Shown here: positions 12,601 to 20,469 of the stretch, piece by piece
Position numbering within the stretch: position 1 is the first letter of the stretch
Layout of the letters: the number at the start of each line of letters is the position of its first letter
NCBI GenBank assembly: GCA_002633005.1
Contig: NMRA01000998.1
Coordinates: 38,068 to 71,344 of the forward strand
Length of the DNA stretch: 33,277 bases
Direction: 5' to 3'
DNA from: Phoronis australis
Lineage: Eukaryota; Phoronida; Phoronidae
Program-made: the position numbers and the translations under genes
The notes under the pieces: model-generated
Database searches by the model: none
What the model was told of the DNA's origin: nothing
Seen by the model: only the letters and a program-made list of their open reading frames with translations

Positions 12601-15600
12601 ACTTTAAAGAGTTGTCTGCTGGAATATCCACCGACAAAGGTTTCAGTTCCCTGCTGTTTGTAAGCTCTCTTTCAGTTGAGTGGGAGGTTGTAGTGCAGTT
12701 ATTGTGGTCTTTGTGGGAATTGGTAACACAGGCATTTCGTTCATCCTGACTATGGGCAGTGGGAAAACTGTCACACATGTTTTGGCTACCATGGTCATCC
12801 AGGGCAAAACATGACTGAGACCTCTGTTTGTCCTTTCCCCCTTGTTTTGCTAGTTTTTGTAGTCTGGCCAAGTCTGACGCAGGCATAGACAATGGTGCCA
12901 TTGATCTGCTACGGCGATTGTCTTTGAACCGGTTGCGCCGCATCGGGGGACTGGTCTGCAGGCATTTAGCAATAAGCGGTTGTGAGACATGCCTGGCGAT
13001 CTTGGGTAATTTGATGCCGCTGTCAAGCAGCGTGTCCATCAACTCGTATTGCTTTCCCTTGTTCATCATCATGTAATCAAATGCAGTTAGTCCGTGGCGG
13101 TCCCGGGCTGAAATGTTGACTCCGCTTTTCAACAGAATTTGCGCTACCTCTATAGTTTCCGGTGCATAGTTGGCCATGATGCAGTGTAGCACTGTTTTGC
13201 CCTCGGCATCAGCAATGTTGGGATTGGCCCCATTTTCCAATAGTTTGCACACTTTTGTCAGCTTATCACATGTGAGAGGATCTACAGCGGCATGTAGTGC
13301 CGTTTGTCCCTTCTTGTTCTGAACTGTAGCTTTGGCACCTAGCTTCAACAACAGTTGCATAGTTGACTTGGGATTGAAGGTTTTACACAGCAACGTTGCC
13401 AAGAACAAGGCTGTCTCACCATTATTATTCTGAACATTCACCTTGATGTGGGCAGTTTTCAGCAAGTACTTTGTCAGCTTATAGTCCTGCTGCACAACAC
13501 TCATGTGCAGCATCGTTGCCCCCTGTTGGTTAATGCTGCAGTTCACGTCCAGGCTGCTGTTCACAAAAAGTTCAATGATCTTCGTGTTCCCTTTTGCATT
13601 TAGCACGGCCGTTTGTAGAGGACACCATCCAAGAGCGTTTGGCATGACAGCTATCGTGTTGATTCTATCAGCATTGCGTTTAATGATTTCTTTTACTGTC
13701 CGCTCAATTTTCTGCTCAATGCAATCATTGATGGTATCGACAAGGACTTCAATGTTGTCCAAAGCCATTGTGTTGACTTGTTTGCCATCATAAAGCCAAT
13801 ATCGTATTTATATATGCCTGTCGCAGACCACTTGTGATGAAAAGTGTCGTAAAATTGCACACTTGAGATAGGTGCAGCTGCAATTCCATTTGTCATGCGG
13901 TGTTGTTTATCCTCAGTTGGGCTACTGAATGGTTAACAGCCCGCTCCCCAATGTTTCAGTTTGGGAGGGAATTTCCTGACCTCTCCTATTTCACTCAATC
14001 CTAATTTGTTTTGTTTTCATATGAGTTTATCAGCTGAAGTTTACAAGTTTGTTAATTGGTTTCATATTGAAGTCATAAACAAGCCAACTCCTTGGTTTTC
14101 ACTTGAGATAATGAAATTGGTAAAAGTCAAAGTGACGTCAAAAGTGATGTCACTTGAATGAAAAAGTACCATATGACTGTAAATGTCATATGGTGGCTAG
14201 ATGTATGTTGGCCTGACTGTGAGAGGACACTGAACCTTTGTTGAGTGCCATGTCATTACAAGGTTACTAAACCCTGTTTCACCGATTTCAACCAAAAGTT
14301 GCTCTGTTGGCTGCTATCATGTGACTACTGGTGGTAAAGCATTAATTCAGCCTAAGCACTGTGTCACACAAAGTAGTGTTTATCCAATAGTGAATTTAAG
14401 GGCAGAAGTACCCCACTTTGGCCAGGGACAAAAAAATGAAAATGACAGAATTTTGGCATTGGTTATGTTGTGGCTTATGTGTAAGTGTACTTTTGTTTGT
14501 GTGTGCGTGCGTGTGTGTGTGCGTGTGCGTGCGCGTGTGTGTGTGTTGGCGGTGAGCAGATATACACAAAATGAAAAATGTTGCCCCCTCATGATATCCT
14601 CTATCTGCCCCTGTTCTCTTGCCAAAGCTTTAGTAAGGTTTGACGGTTCAACTATTGACCAGTTTTCACTTATGCAACTGGCATTTCTCAATTGACGTGT
14701 TATGTCAATTCCACTATGAAATTATTGCCTGTGTGAAAAACGGTGAATACATAGGATTGACTGTCTTGACAAGCTTCTCGTGAAAATGAAAATATGATTG
14801 TGTTGAGCAACTGTTGGGACCATCTTTTGAACTGTAAGTTGGTTACAGTTAATTCCCATCCCATTTAGCCCACAATATGGCAGACCAGAGAATTTTTTCT
14901 GAAATTTCTCAACTTAAGATTTGAAAAATGTTCGTACTGTCAGCTTCATTTGTTCTATATAGATGTCCAAAAGCAACATGTGGTGAAGTTTCCGTTATTT
15001 GTACCAATGAAGGTAACCTCCCTTTGAAAATCAAAAATGACAAGATAGTAATTATAATAATTTTTGTTCAAAATAAGAGAAGAAGTGCCACAATTCATGT
15101 ATTGAATGTTATGACAGAGCGTCAGTTTGAGGCAGCGTCAGTTTGAGGCAGCGTCAGTTTGAGGAAGCGTCAGCTTGAGGCCACGTCAGTTTAAGAATGA
15201 ATTGGATTCAAGCTGTTTTACTATACTAATTTGTATTTTGTTGCAGATGTCGGTTCATGCAACCATCGTCATCTCTGTGCTGTTTACTGTAACAAGACTC
15301 CAGGCTTTGAAATAGTAGTTGGTCTGTTGGACCGCATCATGCAGTTGTTGGAGGTGCCTGCGAATAAAGATAATACCGGTTATCACCTAGAGGCTGCCGA
15401 CGGTAAGACAGATGGCTAGTGCTCAGAGAAATCCAGTATTTTCGAGGCTTTCAGTTTGCTAAGAAAATCCATTAAAAAATGTTTACTTATTTTCTCTGGA
15501 GAAAATGGGTTGATCTATAGCATATTTTAATCCTCTTTTGTTCAACTTTTTTCCATTGCACTTTTTGACACTTTGTAATTTATCTGACTGCGTATTTTAT

Positions 15601-16399
15601 AGTAACTTAAGATTTTTACTATTCTTTGATCGTTTGTGTAACTATGGGAATAAAACTTGAACCATTCTTTTACTGCTACGCTTCGTACTCCAATATCCTA
15701 ATCACAAGTCACTCAAGTTCCAAACCTCAAATATCCCCATCAGAACTCACTCAAGTTCTACCCATCATAAGTCACTCAAGTTCTAAACTGTTTGCTTATC
15801 CTTTATTCTAATTCTGAGTTGTGGAGCATCAAATTTCTTTTTCTGCTTAGCACACAATGTGAAATTTTACTTTATTTTATCAACAAGAAAAACCACAAAG
15901 AAGTTTTGAATCTACAATTGCCATGCTCTGTTTGCATAGATTTTATAAATCTTCAATTTTTTAATTACTGATAGCAAGGTAGTTTGTCTTTGCAAAAAAG
16001 GATAATGACAATTTTATCAATCTTTTGTTTGAAGTAACTATAGCATTGTTCAATAAATTTAATTGCAAGGTATTTTTATAAATGAGCACTGTGATATTGT
16101 ATTGTATTACTAGACGTCTTCACACACATCATATGTTGATCACAGCACATGTTTTTTCATGGCTTAATTTGTAAATGTGTCGAGGTGTCTGTACCGTGAT
16201 GACAAACTTCATTCATATACAGCCTATCTTGAAATGATGTGTTTCAGATCCAGCTTTCTTCCCGGGTAGATGTGCGAACGTGATCGTGAGGGGGTGTAAC
16301 GTGGGCGTGATTGGTGTTCTTCACCCAGCAGTCATTAGCAAATTTGAACTCGCGTTGCCATGCTCAGCGCTGGAGATTGACATCGAGTGGTTTTTATGA
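469..16399 (+). CDS. FARSB: Phenylalanine--tRNA ligase beta subunit, 3' six exons (partial gene)
   Basis: Cytosolic phenylalanyl-tRNA synthetase is an alpha2-beta2 enzyme that charges tRNA-Phe. The beta chain supplies the B5 domain and the core domain that packs on the catalytic alpha chain. Six exons join in frame: 469-676, 1822-1902, 3706-3798, 6197-6314, 15247-15402 and 16248-16399. They give 268 residues, about the C-terminal 45% of a roughly 590-residue family member. All visible introns are GT-AG. Recognisable blocks are [20 protein letters not shown] (B5 region), [39 protein letters not shown] and FFPGRC...GVLHP, ending in IEWFL and TGA at 16397. The first exon begins with one base that completes a codon from an exon outside the window, so the 5' half of the gene lies to the left. 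No frameshift or stop was seen. The identification rests on remembered similarity to animal FARSB and is very secure. Confidence 0.96.
955..1052. repeat. Short tandem duplication
   Basis: Two long and one short copies of a unit containing ctacctggtgaaca, the longer two followed by tattgtgttataat. It lies in the 677-1821 intron, which otherwise holds nothing recognisable. Confidence 0.8.
1822..1902 (+). CDS. FARSB: FARSB exon B
   Basis: This 81-base exon has 27 codons and is phase 0 at both ends. The acceptor is gcatttcag and the donor CTG|gtatgt. It encodes [18 protein letters not shown] followed by FTEALTFAL, a highly conserved stretch of the beta subunit. Confidence 0.95.
2113..2310. repeat. 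19-bp minisatellite, about 10 copies
   Basis: Ten copies of a 19-base unit with core ctctacagtgtatgacata. Variants include ctatagtg once and attacata twice. It lies in the FARSB intron between exons B and C. Confidence 0.95.
2513..2800 (+). repeat. Dispersed repeat family R1, copy 1
   Basis: Shares an ordered series of blocks with 24705-24980, 31358-31635 and parts of 18490-18830. The blocks are gagatctcaaaaac, ttttatgcaac, catgcaaaagt, agtgcattaa, and atatcatgttccaaagtt near the 3' end. Divergence suggests an old family; no coding potential is seen. Confidence 0.7.
2801..3705. other. FARSB intron remainder, no gene seen
   Basis: AT-rich intron sequence before exon C. Reading frames on either strand are short and show no recognisable protein. 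Confidence 0.5.
3706..3798 (+). CDS. FARSB: FARSB exon C
   Basis: This 93-base phase-0 exon has acceptor ttttgcag and donor CAG|gtaatt. It encodes [16 protein letters not shown] and then [13 protein letters not shown], directly continuing the conserved order of the family. Confidence 0.95.
4020..5087. mobile_element. Terminal-inverted-repeat element, about 1.07 kb
   Basis: The left end cttaccgtatttgccctaat is mirrored by the right end, whose reverse complement is cttaccgtattcaccctaat. Similarity continues into an aagcgccc motif, giving about 27-base inverted ends. A 118-codon frame at 4285-4641 resembles no protein I know. It is probably a non-autonomous DNA transposon in the FARSB exon C-D intron. 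No clear target duplication was found. Confidence 0.65.
5042..6073. mobile_element. Foldback element with 370-410-bp inverted arms
   Basis: Arm 5042-5453 is the imperfect reverse complement of arm 5707-6073. Shared blocks include the pair cagtatttactg/cagtaaatactg at the inner ends, the gagccaaaggaaataattgt block, and outer ends with aattttctaagcgccc. Translations of the two arms in opposite strands are also similar. The left arm has about 27 extra bases near 5081-5107. The 250-base loop holds a 19-bp tandem array. The outer aagcgccc module is shared with the neighbouring 4020-5087 element, so the two are related or nested. Confidence 0.8.
5532..5607. repeat. 19-bp tandem repeat, four copies, in foldback loop
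   Basis: Four units of cacagcacgtacagtgaat; the middle two carry g in place of t in the gtgaat part. Each unit carries cacgta. Confidence 0.95.
6197..6314 (+). CDS. FARSB: FARSB exon D
   Basis: The acceptor is tttgccag and the donor AAAG|gtaagt. The exon encodes [17 protein letters not shown] and [16 protein letters not shown] and ends with one base of the next codon. The 8.9-kb intron that follows hosts the antisense ankyrin gene. Confidence 0.95.
6980..7135. repeat. Degenerate tandem repeat, about 50 bp x 3
   Basis: Three diverged copies with the shared order gtgattggtc, ttctagc, then aagtatg- or aaatatg-like blocks, with the third copy weakest. Confidence 0.6.
7528..7962. mobile_element. 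TTAA-flanked MITE
   Basis: Inverted ends agctgcattttg and caaaatgcaact are bounded on both sides by TTAA (7528-7531 and 7959-7962), the target site of piggyBac-type transposons. The subterminal regions also pair (ctcataaaattggt against accaattttatgag). The interior holds two direct copies of a segment with ttggccaaccctaa, the first within the palindrome gggttggccaaccc at 7682-7695. No transposase is encoded. Confidence 0.75.
7963..11017. other. Long FARSB intron, left part, no gene seen
   Basis: AT-rich sequence. A 105-codon frame at 8382-8699 shows no recognisable protein. A 34-35-bp unit (tgtgtattaatgaaatagat plus an AT tail) is tandemly duplicated at 10031-10099. Confidence 0.5.
10441..10446 (-). 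terminator. Candidate polyadenylation signal of the ankyrin gene
   Basis: Minus-strand AATAAA lies about 570 bases beyond the ankyrin stop codon. No closer canonical hexamer was seen. Confidence 0.3.
11018..13768 (-). CDS. Ankyrin-repeat protein, single exon, nested in FARSB intron
   Basis: An uninterrupted 916-codon reading frame runs antisense inside the FARSB exon D-E intron. The first ankyrin block spans about residues 45-250, with motifs such as [28 protein letters not shown] and [10 protein letters not shown] polar linker follows (about 251-570), with a basic patch near 276-290 ([13 protein letters not shown]) and a strongly acidic serine/aspartate/asparagine-rich stretch at about 430-530. 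The second ankyrin block (about 609-905) has [37 protein letters not shown] and DETPFMLAV. No signal peptide or membrane segment is evident. Ankyrin blocks usually mediate protein binding, so a scaffold or adaptor role is inferred, but the partner and function are unknown. The start is the first ATG, with A at -3 and G at +4, about 40 bases downstream of a TATA-like box. Absence of introns suggests a retrocopy or single-exon family. I do not recognise an orthologue. Confidence 0.85.
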   Translation of the reverse strand: MALDNIEVLVDTINDCIEQKIERTVKEIIKRNADRINTIAVMPNALGWCPLQTAVLNAKGNTKIIELFVNSSLDVNCSINQQGATMLHMSVVQQDYKLTKYLLKTAHIKVNVQNNNGETALFLATLLCKTFNPKSTMQLLLKLGAKATVQNKKGQTALHAAVDPLTCDKLTKVCKLLENGANPNIADAEGKTVLHCIMANYAPETIEVAQILLKSGVNISARDRHGLTAFDYMMMNKGKQYELMDTLLDSGIKLPKIARHVSQPLIAKCLQTSPPMRRNRFKDNRRSRSMAPLSMPASDLARLQKLAKQGGKDKQRSQSCFALDDHGSQNMCDSFPTAHSQDERNACVTNSHKDHNNCTTTSHSTERELTNSRELKPLSVDIPADNSLKLIRAEFSDEFTKTDKNSKISFNYETVGKKSMNTAYLNQKVSDSEEENDDKDVEHSKFLPTWRICESYDFRTQRHVLWEELDNADSHGETDSNENDSDDTDGDGYSMVEYSENDHKMESGYSASDEEGDSGDENNNDDSSELSHSILNEFYNHERDMSLHRKRANSGLFEIERLRRQESVKSSADSKIFKILNELRTDGECTAALKELFKEEHDFVSWRNKAGETPLHCAALRGFAETCKLLLSQHCEKDQVCVQDISENTPLHRAVQYRHKDTVKILLSHIRTENGAQICNAKGETAMHLAVKTGNKRSVQALYPHFRNITIDKTEQYVQLALKFKDSKLARKLVKYLTHGAENNKNVLFITAAANNNVDVIKFLLDLVANGEKIDINTADNYKFTALHFAVQNNNESLVTSLLEKGAKVNVRSENDETPFMLAVDNGNSNMAKLLKSRGAKHKCVDRTGRTCLHRIVARSTGLENMNIIIWLLGLGLKLDQPDNLGYRPSQLTDSDSLKSILMQYVRKPYHMHHTF
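13807..13814 (-). promoter_or_regulatory. TATA-like box of the ankyrin gene
   Basis: Minus-strand TATATAAA lies about 39-46 bases upstream of the ankyrin ATG. A start site 25-30 bases downstream would leave a 5' leader of only 10-15 bases. This is inferred from spacing and motif only. Confidence 0.4.
14497..14546. repeat. TG/CG-rich microsatellite
   Basis: Alternating purine-pyrimidine tract of gt with cg interruptions, about 50 bases. Such tracts can form Z-DNA. It lies in the FARSB intron upstream of the ankyrin gene. Confidence 0.9.
15119..15194. repeat. 16-bp tandem repeat, five copies
   Basis: Five units of gcgtcagtttgaggca, the last two diverged. It ends about 50 bases before FARSB exon E. 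Confidence 0.9.
15247..15402 (+). CDS. FARSB: FARSB exon E
   Basis: The acceptor is tgttgcag and the donor GACG|gtaaga. It encodes [20 protein letters not shown] and [10 protein letters not shown] leading AT completes the aspartate codon begun in exon D, confirming that the long intron is spliced in phase. Confidence 0.95.
15704..15787. repeat. Short tandem repeat in FARSB last intron
   Basis: Three copies of a 30-40-base unit with the core cactcaagttc. The rest of the 15403-16247 intron shows nothing recognisable. Confidence 0.75.
16248..16399 (+). CDS. FARSB: FARSB terminal coding exon
   Basis: The acceptor is tgtttcag. It encodes [29 protein letters not shown] and the C terminus LEIDIEWFL, followed by TGA. 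The ending aligns with the expected C terminus of animal FARSB. Confidence 0.95.
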
Positions 16400-16630
16400 T
16401 CGTAATGACGAGATAGCCATGAGGAAAATTCCAGTTACTTTTTCACTTGGTCTCTGATGACACAGTTCCAATGCTTTATGGAAATTTGTTTTTGCAGTTC
16501 AATGTCCCACGTAAAGGTAAAATGGGTCAAAATTTTCTATAAATTGTTTCTATTATAGTATCATTACTGTTGCTATTATTATTGATTGAAACATTTCTCA
16601 TAAAGAGCAAACATTGCACAATATAAAATG

Positions 16631-16636
16631 AATAAA
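16631..16636 (+). terminator. Candidate FARSB polyadenylation signal
   Basis: A canonical aataaa hexamer lies about 230 bases past the FARSB stop codon. A second aataaa at 17004-17009 is an alternative. Neither can be confirmed without transcript ends. Confidence 0.4.
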
Positions 16637-16766
16637 ATCGGGTGAACAACATGGAAGTGCGAATCCAGTAACCAGTGTAGGTGGAAATTAATGAATGAGG
16701 AGACAAAGAGGTCTCAGGGCTGGAAGTATGTATTACTTAAAGGGCTTAGAATTTTCTTCTTTGAGA

Positions 16767-16825
16767 GGATTTCCTCTTTTTTGGTTTGGATTTCCTCTTT
16801 TTTGGTTTGGATTTCCTCTCATATG
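16767..16825. repeat. 21-bp tandem repeat
   Basis: Two and a half copies of ggatttcctcttttttggtt plus one base, in the region downstream of FARSB. Confidence 0.85.
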
Positions 16826-17852
16826 ATTTCCAGTTTCCTCTTTCTTCATCTGTTTCTGATAATTATTTTGACTTTATTCATGCAAAAAAGTTTCTTGCAG
16901 TTAAATTTGTATCAAATAAGCATATTTATTTGTAAAACGATACATCACCTGGAAATTTTTCCTCTTGTCACGGGTCATTCCTAGCTGTGTATTGAACCAA
17001 ACTAATAAAGTAGTTGTGGCAATCAGTTATAACAGTGGACATACAGTGCCATCTGTACAAGTACAGAATAGACATACAGCACAGAAAACATGGTGATGAG
17101 ATCATGTGGTTGGTTTGGAATACATGGTATTGTAATGCAGCGAAGACTTGCCAAACTTAAAGAAATTCTGGACTTGCTAAAGTTCTGTATTGATGTCTAG
17201 CAAGGGCAGAGTTTGGTGTTTTTTGACACCGATGCTGGCTGGTGCCCTACTGTCTGCTGATATGACGAGTTTCTGCCACAAACTCATCAGATTGGCCTCA
17301 GAACTTCATGTAACCGAGGCATTAGTTAGTCACCGTACTCATGGTCCTTAGCCAAGTCGCTCAACTTGAGACATGCAGTGTTGCCCTCACTGCAGCTGGT
17401 GGTGGAAATTGCAATGGTGTCTTGTTGTTTATGGAGAATCCTGTTGGGTGATTTCTACAACAAAAAAAATGTAATTGTACAATTTGCTTTGTGGTATTCT
17501 GTCATGGCTGCGAAATATCACTTGTAACTGTTCACCAATGCAATTGAAATAAATATTCCCAGTGTCTGCATATCTTAGCATTTTCATTCAGTGACTCCAC
17601 AGACACTATTGGGTTTTTGTGGACTTTACTGCTGTTTTAATTTCTTGAAGTAGGCCTAACTGTTAGCCACAGAACCCAGTGTATGTGAGTCTTGACTTTG
17701 TGTAATTAATAAAATCTCTAGCTTGGCTTTTGAGATCTAAATGAATTTACAAACTGCTAACATACCATGAAAATGATATTGATGTGAAAGAATGCCATGC
17801 TAAAATCAACATGGCATTCACCAGTTTAATACCAATTACACAGACCTGTTGA
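16826..17852. other. Intergenic stretch, no gene seen
   Basis: No recognisable coding frame, RNA gene or repeat. Part of it may be a long FARSB 3' UTR if the later aataaa signals are used. Confidence 0.4.
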
Positions 17853-17940
17853 CCATAATGGATATAATGATCTTGTATATGGCCTTGTTGCGTGCTCATA
17901 ATGGATATAATAATTTTGTATATCGTTTTGTTGCGTGCTC
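17853..17940. repeat. 44-bp tandem duplication
   Basis: Two copies of a unit starting cataatggatataat and ending ttgttgcgtgct. Confidence 0.85.
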
Positions 17941-18070
17941 CTAAATGAGACAACTCTACTGCCAAGAAGAGAACATTAATAGTTACGTTCTTGATTTTTC
18001 AAGTCTGTGTGCGAGAAAATCATATTTGCAGCTTCTGGAGCTATTTGTAAAATAATGTTCTGGAGGGTCA

Positions 18071-18150
18071 AGGGTCAGTAGGTCGGACTGTTACTGGGGT
18101 TGGTGACTGGAGGGTCAGTAGGTCTGACTCCTACTGGGATTGGTGACTGC
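18071..18150. repeat. 40-bp tandem duplication
   Basis: Two copies of a unit that starts agggtcagtaggtc and ends ggtgactg. Confidence 0.9.
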
Positions 18151-18489
18151 CCAGTGACTGGTTTTTGCGAACATGTCACCCTCTATCGGTGTTCATAGAC
18201 AGTATTTACAGTACGTTCTACTAGTATCTATTTACCTTCATCTGATGAATGATAATGCCCATTGTCTCCTTATGTGTATGTGTAAGTGTTAGTACAGACG
18301 GGCTGTCAGCAGTCAAGGCACTCTCTCTACTAATAACGCAAGAGAAACGTACGCGAACCATTACCCCCGTGATCCATAATGATGTAGTTTTTATTGTAGG
18401 CAGTTAAAAATTATTTCTTTACTGAGTATAGCACGCGTGGAGACTGATTTTTGCGTCCTGCCCATTTCGTTTCATCCAGTGTGTTTGCA

Positions 18490-18830
18490 AGCATTCAATA
18501 TTAACCCTATTTTTTATTTTTCATTTCTGTTTTATGCATCTTTTCAATTTTTTTTCAAAGTACATGGACGGCGCAGCACGGAAAAATGTGGGGGGCTAAA
18601 GCCCCCCAGCCCCACTGTGGTGCACCGCCTATAGACCATGGGCCCCGTAGCACTGAAAGAGTGGGGGCTGTAGCCCCCTATGGTGCGCCGCCCATGAAGT
18701 AGGTAGCGCATTTGGAAAAAATAAAACATCAAATATTTTCTATCAACATTTGGGTACTAAGCGTACGGAAGTTTCATTCGAATCCCATCCTCCACAGTTT
18801 CTTTGATATGACGATGTTCCGACATTTTTG
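18490..18830 (+). repeat. Dispersed repeat family R1, interrupted copy
   Basis: Blocks similar to the other R1 copies lie on both sides of an inserted hairpin element: ctgttttatgcatctttt on the left, and gaagtttcattcgaatccc and tatgacgatgttcc on the right. It is the most diverged copy. Confidence 0.5.
18563..18696. mobile_element. GC-rich dimeric hairpin element with 5-bp target duplication
   Basis: A 134-base GC island has inverted ends catggacggcgcagca and tggtgcgccgcccatg. It is flanked on both sides by aagta (18558-18562 and 18697-18701). It consists of two head-to-tail units, each centred on a palindrome: ggggggctaaagcccccc (18590-18607) and gggggctgtagccccc (18663-18678). It splits an R1 repeat copy, so it is a younger insertion. 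No protein is encoded. Confidence 0.7.
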
Positions 18831-19359
18831 AGTGAATTTGTTTGTGGATTACTCATTTCCTGTTACTTTTCAGTCGGTGATTTCGATATTTTTCATTGTG
18901 TTTTTGAACAAAGCAATCGACTTTTACAGGACCACGTAAACGTAATCTTATTGACATATAGGCTATCAAATCCGAGCCACGGTTTCTTTTTCCTGCGGTG
19001 AGCTGTAAAATTATCAGCATTGCAAAGACTTAACTGTTGGATTGTAGGTCGATATTTTTTATGAAACAAAATCGGAAATGCTTGTCAACTGTATTTTGGA
19101 AGCTCTACCGTCGTTTTCAGGACTGAAATTAGATAAGAAACCTGCCTAGTGTTTTTTTAACTGCCAAGCGTAAAATAGTTCGTGGAATAATGTCATTTTT
19201 GTTGTTTGGCCACGTTTTAAAAGTTCTTTAATGACACGTTAAAGTGTTACAGTAAATGGCCCACTAATAATATTTGAGTATTGTTAGTCATCTTTCATGT
19301 ATTGCACCTCAGTCGTCAAAAATGTCGTTTATTTGGCTAACTTGAAAAAATGAATGTTG
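18831..19359. other. Intergenic stretch, no gene seen
   Basis: No supported coding frame or RNA gene was found here. Confidence 0.4.
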
Positions 19360-19645
19360 AATCAGATCTTTTGCTCTCATGAAATCGGTCACATAACGTC
19401 CCGTACCCAAGGATTCTATTTACCAAGTCAAGTCTCCGGCAATTCCTACGACCCCATGCGCCAATTTCAATCCACGGAATTCACAATTTCTTAACGTTGG
19501 CCAACCAAGATACGTTTTCTTGCGTGTTCTTGGGTCGGTGATGGCTTCCGTTGTTCTTTTTTGGTAACGGAACAAGACTCCTATCACGGTAAGGAGTAAT
19601 GAGAGCTATTTTATGAGGGCAAAGGTCTAATTCTATTTTCGTTAG
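19360..19645. mobile_element. Relative of the 7528-7962 MITE
   Basis: The left part, cttttgctctcatgaaatcg, and the right part ctattttatgagggcaaag are mutually inverted and resemble the subterminal regions of the TTAA-flanked element. An internal ttggccaacc block is shared. The copy is diverged and its ends are unclear. Confidence 0.5.
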
Positions 19646-20412
19646 AGAGCCACACGTCCGCTGTAAACGACGTAGCCGTTTTGTTAACGCCGGTCAGTAC
19701 CGAGTAGCGACCATACTGAAGAAACCCCGTTCATCTCGTTTAAGCGGACAACTTTTGAATTTTTTTGAATATATTTTGTTAATTGTTTTTGCATGCGCAC
19801 CACTGGATTTACATTTTAGTTTGAATTTACGGCTGACAATTTTATTTTCTTGATAGTGGCGGATCAACTATGCTCGGCGGGGGCATTTGAGAGGACAAAC
19901 AAGCAAGCAAAAATCCTTTAAGGCGGCTATAAAGCAAGTGAAAAAAAATTTATGGAGAGTAACCAACTTGATTGTCGAAATTTTTCTTTGCCAAGTTCAT
20001 TAGCACACTGCCATGAGACAGACATAGTCAGTGATGCCTGTCGCCGCGCGGTTGTGGGCTTCAATTGGGATGCATTTTTAAAAGAAGCGTCTGCTATCTC
20101 CGCTAGGCGGCGACAGCGGTGACTACGAGATGGCGCTGCTTATTATGTAAACACGAGTTACACAACGGATTAAAACTTATCATTCATGCTCTGATGCAAA
20201 TTACGAGCAATAACCTCCTTAGTTCTCAGAAAGATAGATTGAACAAAGCGGCATTCGAGAGGTACAATATTTCGCATCTGTGTGACTGGGACGTCTGCTC
20301 AACTACATGTGCAACGTTGACTGATCCGTTTCACTGAACACCCAGTGGGGCTTCATCTCTTCGAATTCAAGTTGCCGATACGTGTTGTATGTTGTCGCGT
20401 TTGCCGTCCAAG
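19646..20412. other. Upstream region of CRY-DASH
   Basis: The region nearest the CRY-DASH start is more GC-rich than the introns and should contain its promoter and 5' UTR. No TATA box is obvious. A 72-codon frame at 20119-20337 shows no recognisable protein. Confidence 0.4.
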
Positions 20413-20469
20413 ATGACTAGTGTAACTATTTGTTTACTGCGGAATGATCTTCGCTATCTTGACAATCAG
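20413..20469 (+). CDS. cry-dash: CRY-DASH exon 1
   Basis: It encodes [19 protein letters not shown], the first beta strand of the photolyase fold, with donor CAG|gtaaat. The exon is only 19 codons, and the start matches the expected N terminus. Confidence 0.9.

Noticed and set aside
11160-13793. Several plus-strand frames of 70-117 codons
   Set aside because: They are antisense shadows of the ankyrin gene.
13693-13896. Minus-strand frame overlapping the ankyrin start
   Set aside because: It is in a different frame, would contain the TATA-like box, and lacks any recognisable motif.
14321-14695. Open frames on both strands across the TG/CG tract
   Set aside because: Low-complexity dinucleotide repeat gives long frames by chance.
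18771-18790. tRNA B-box-like ttcattcgaatccc
   Set aside because: No A box or cloverleaf partner was found; the block recurs, diverged, in other R1 copies, so it belongs to that repeat.
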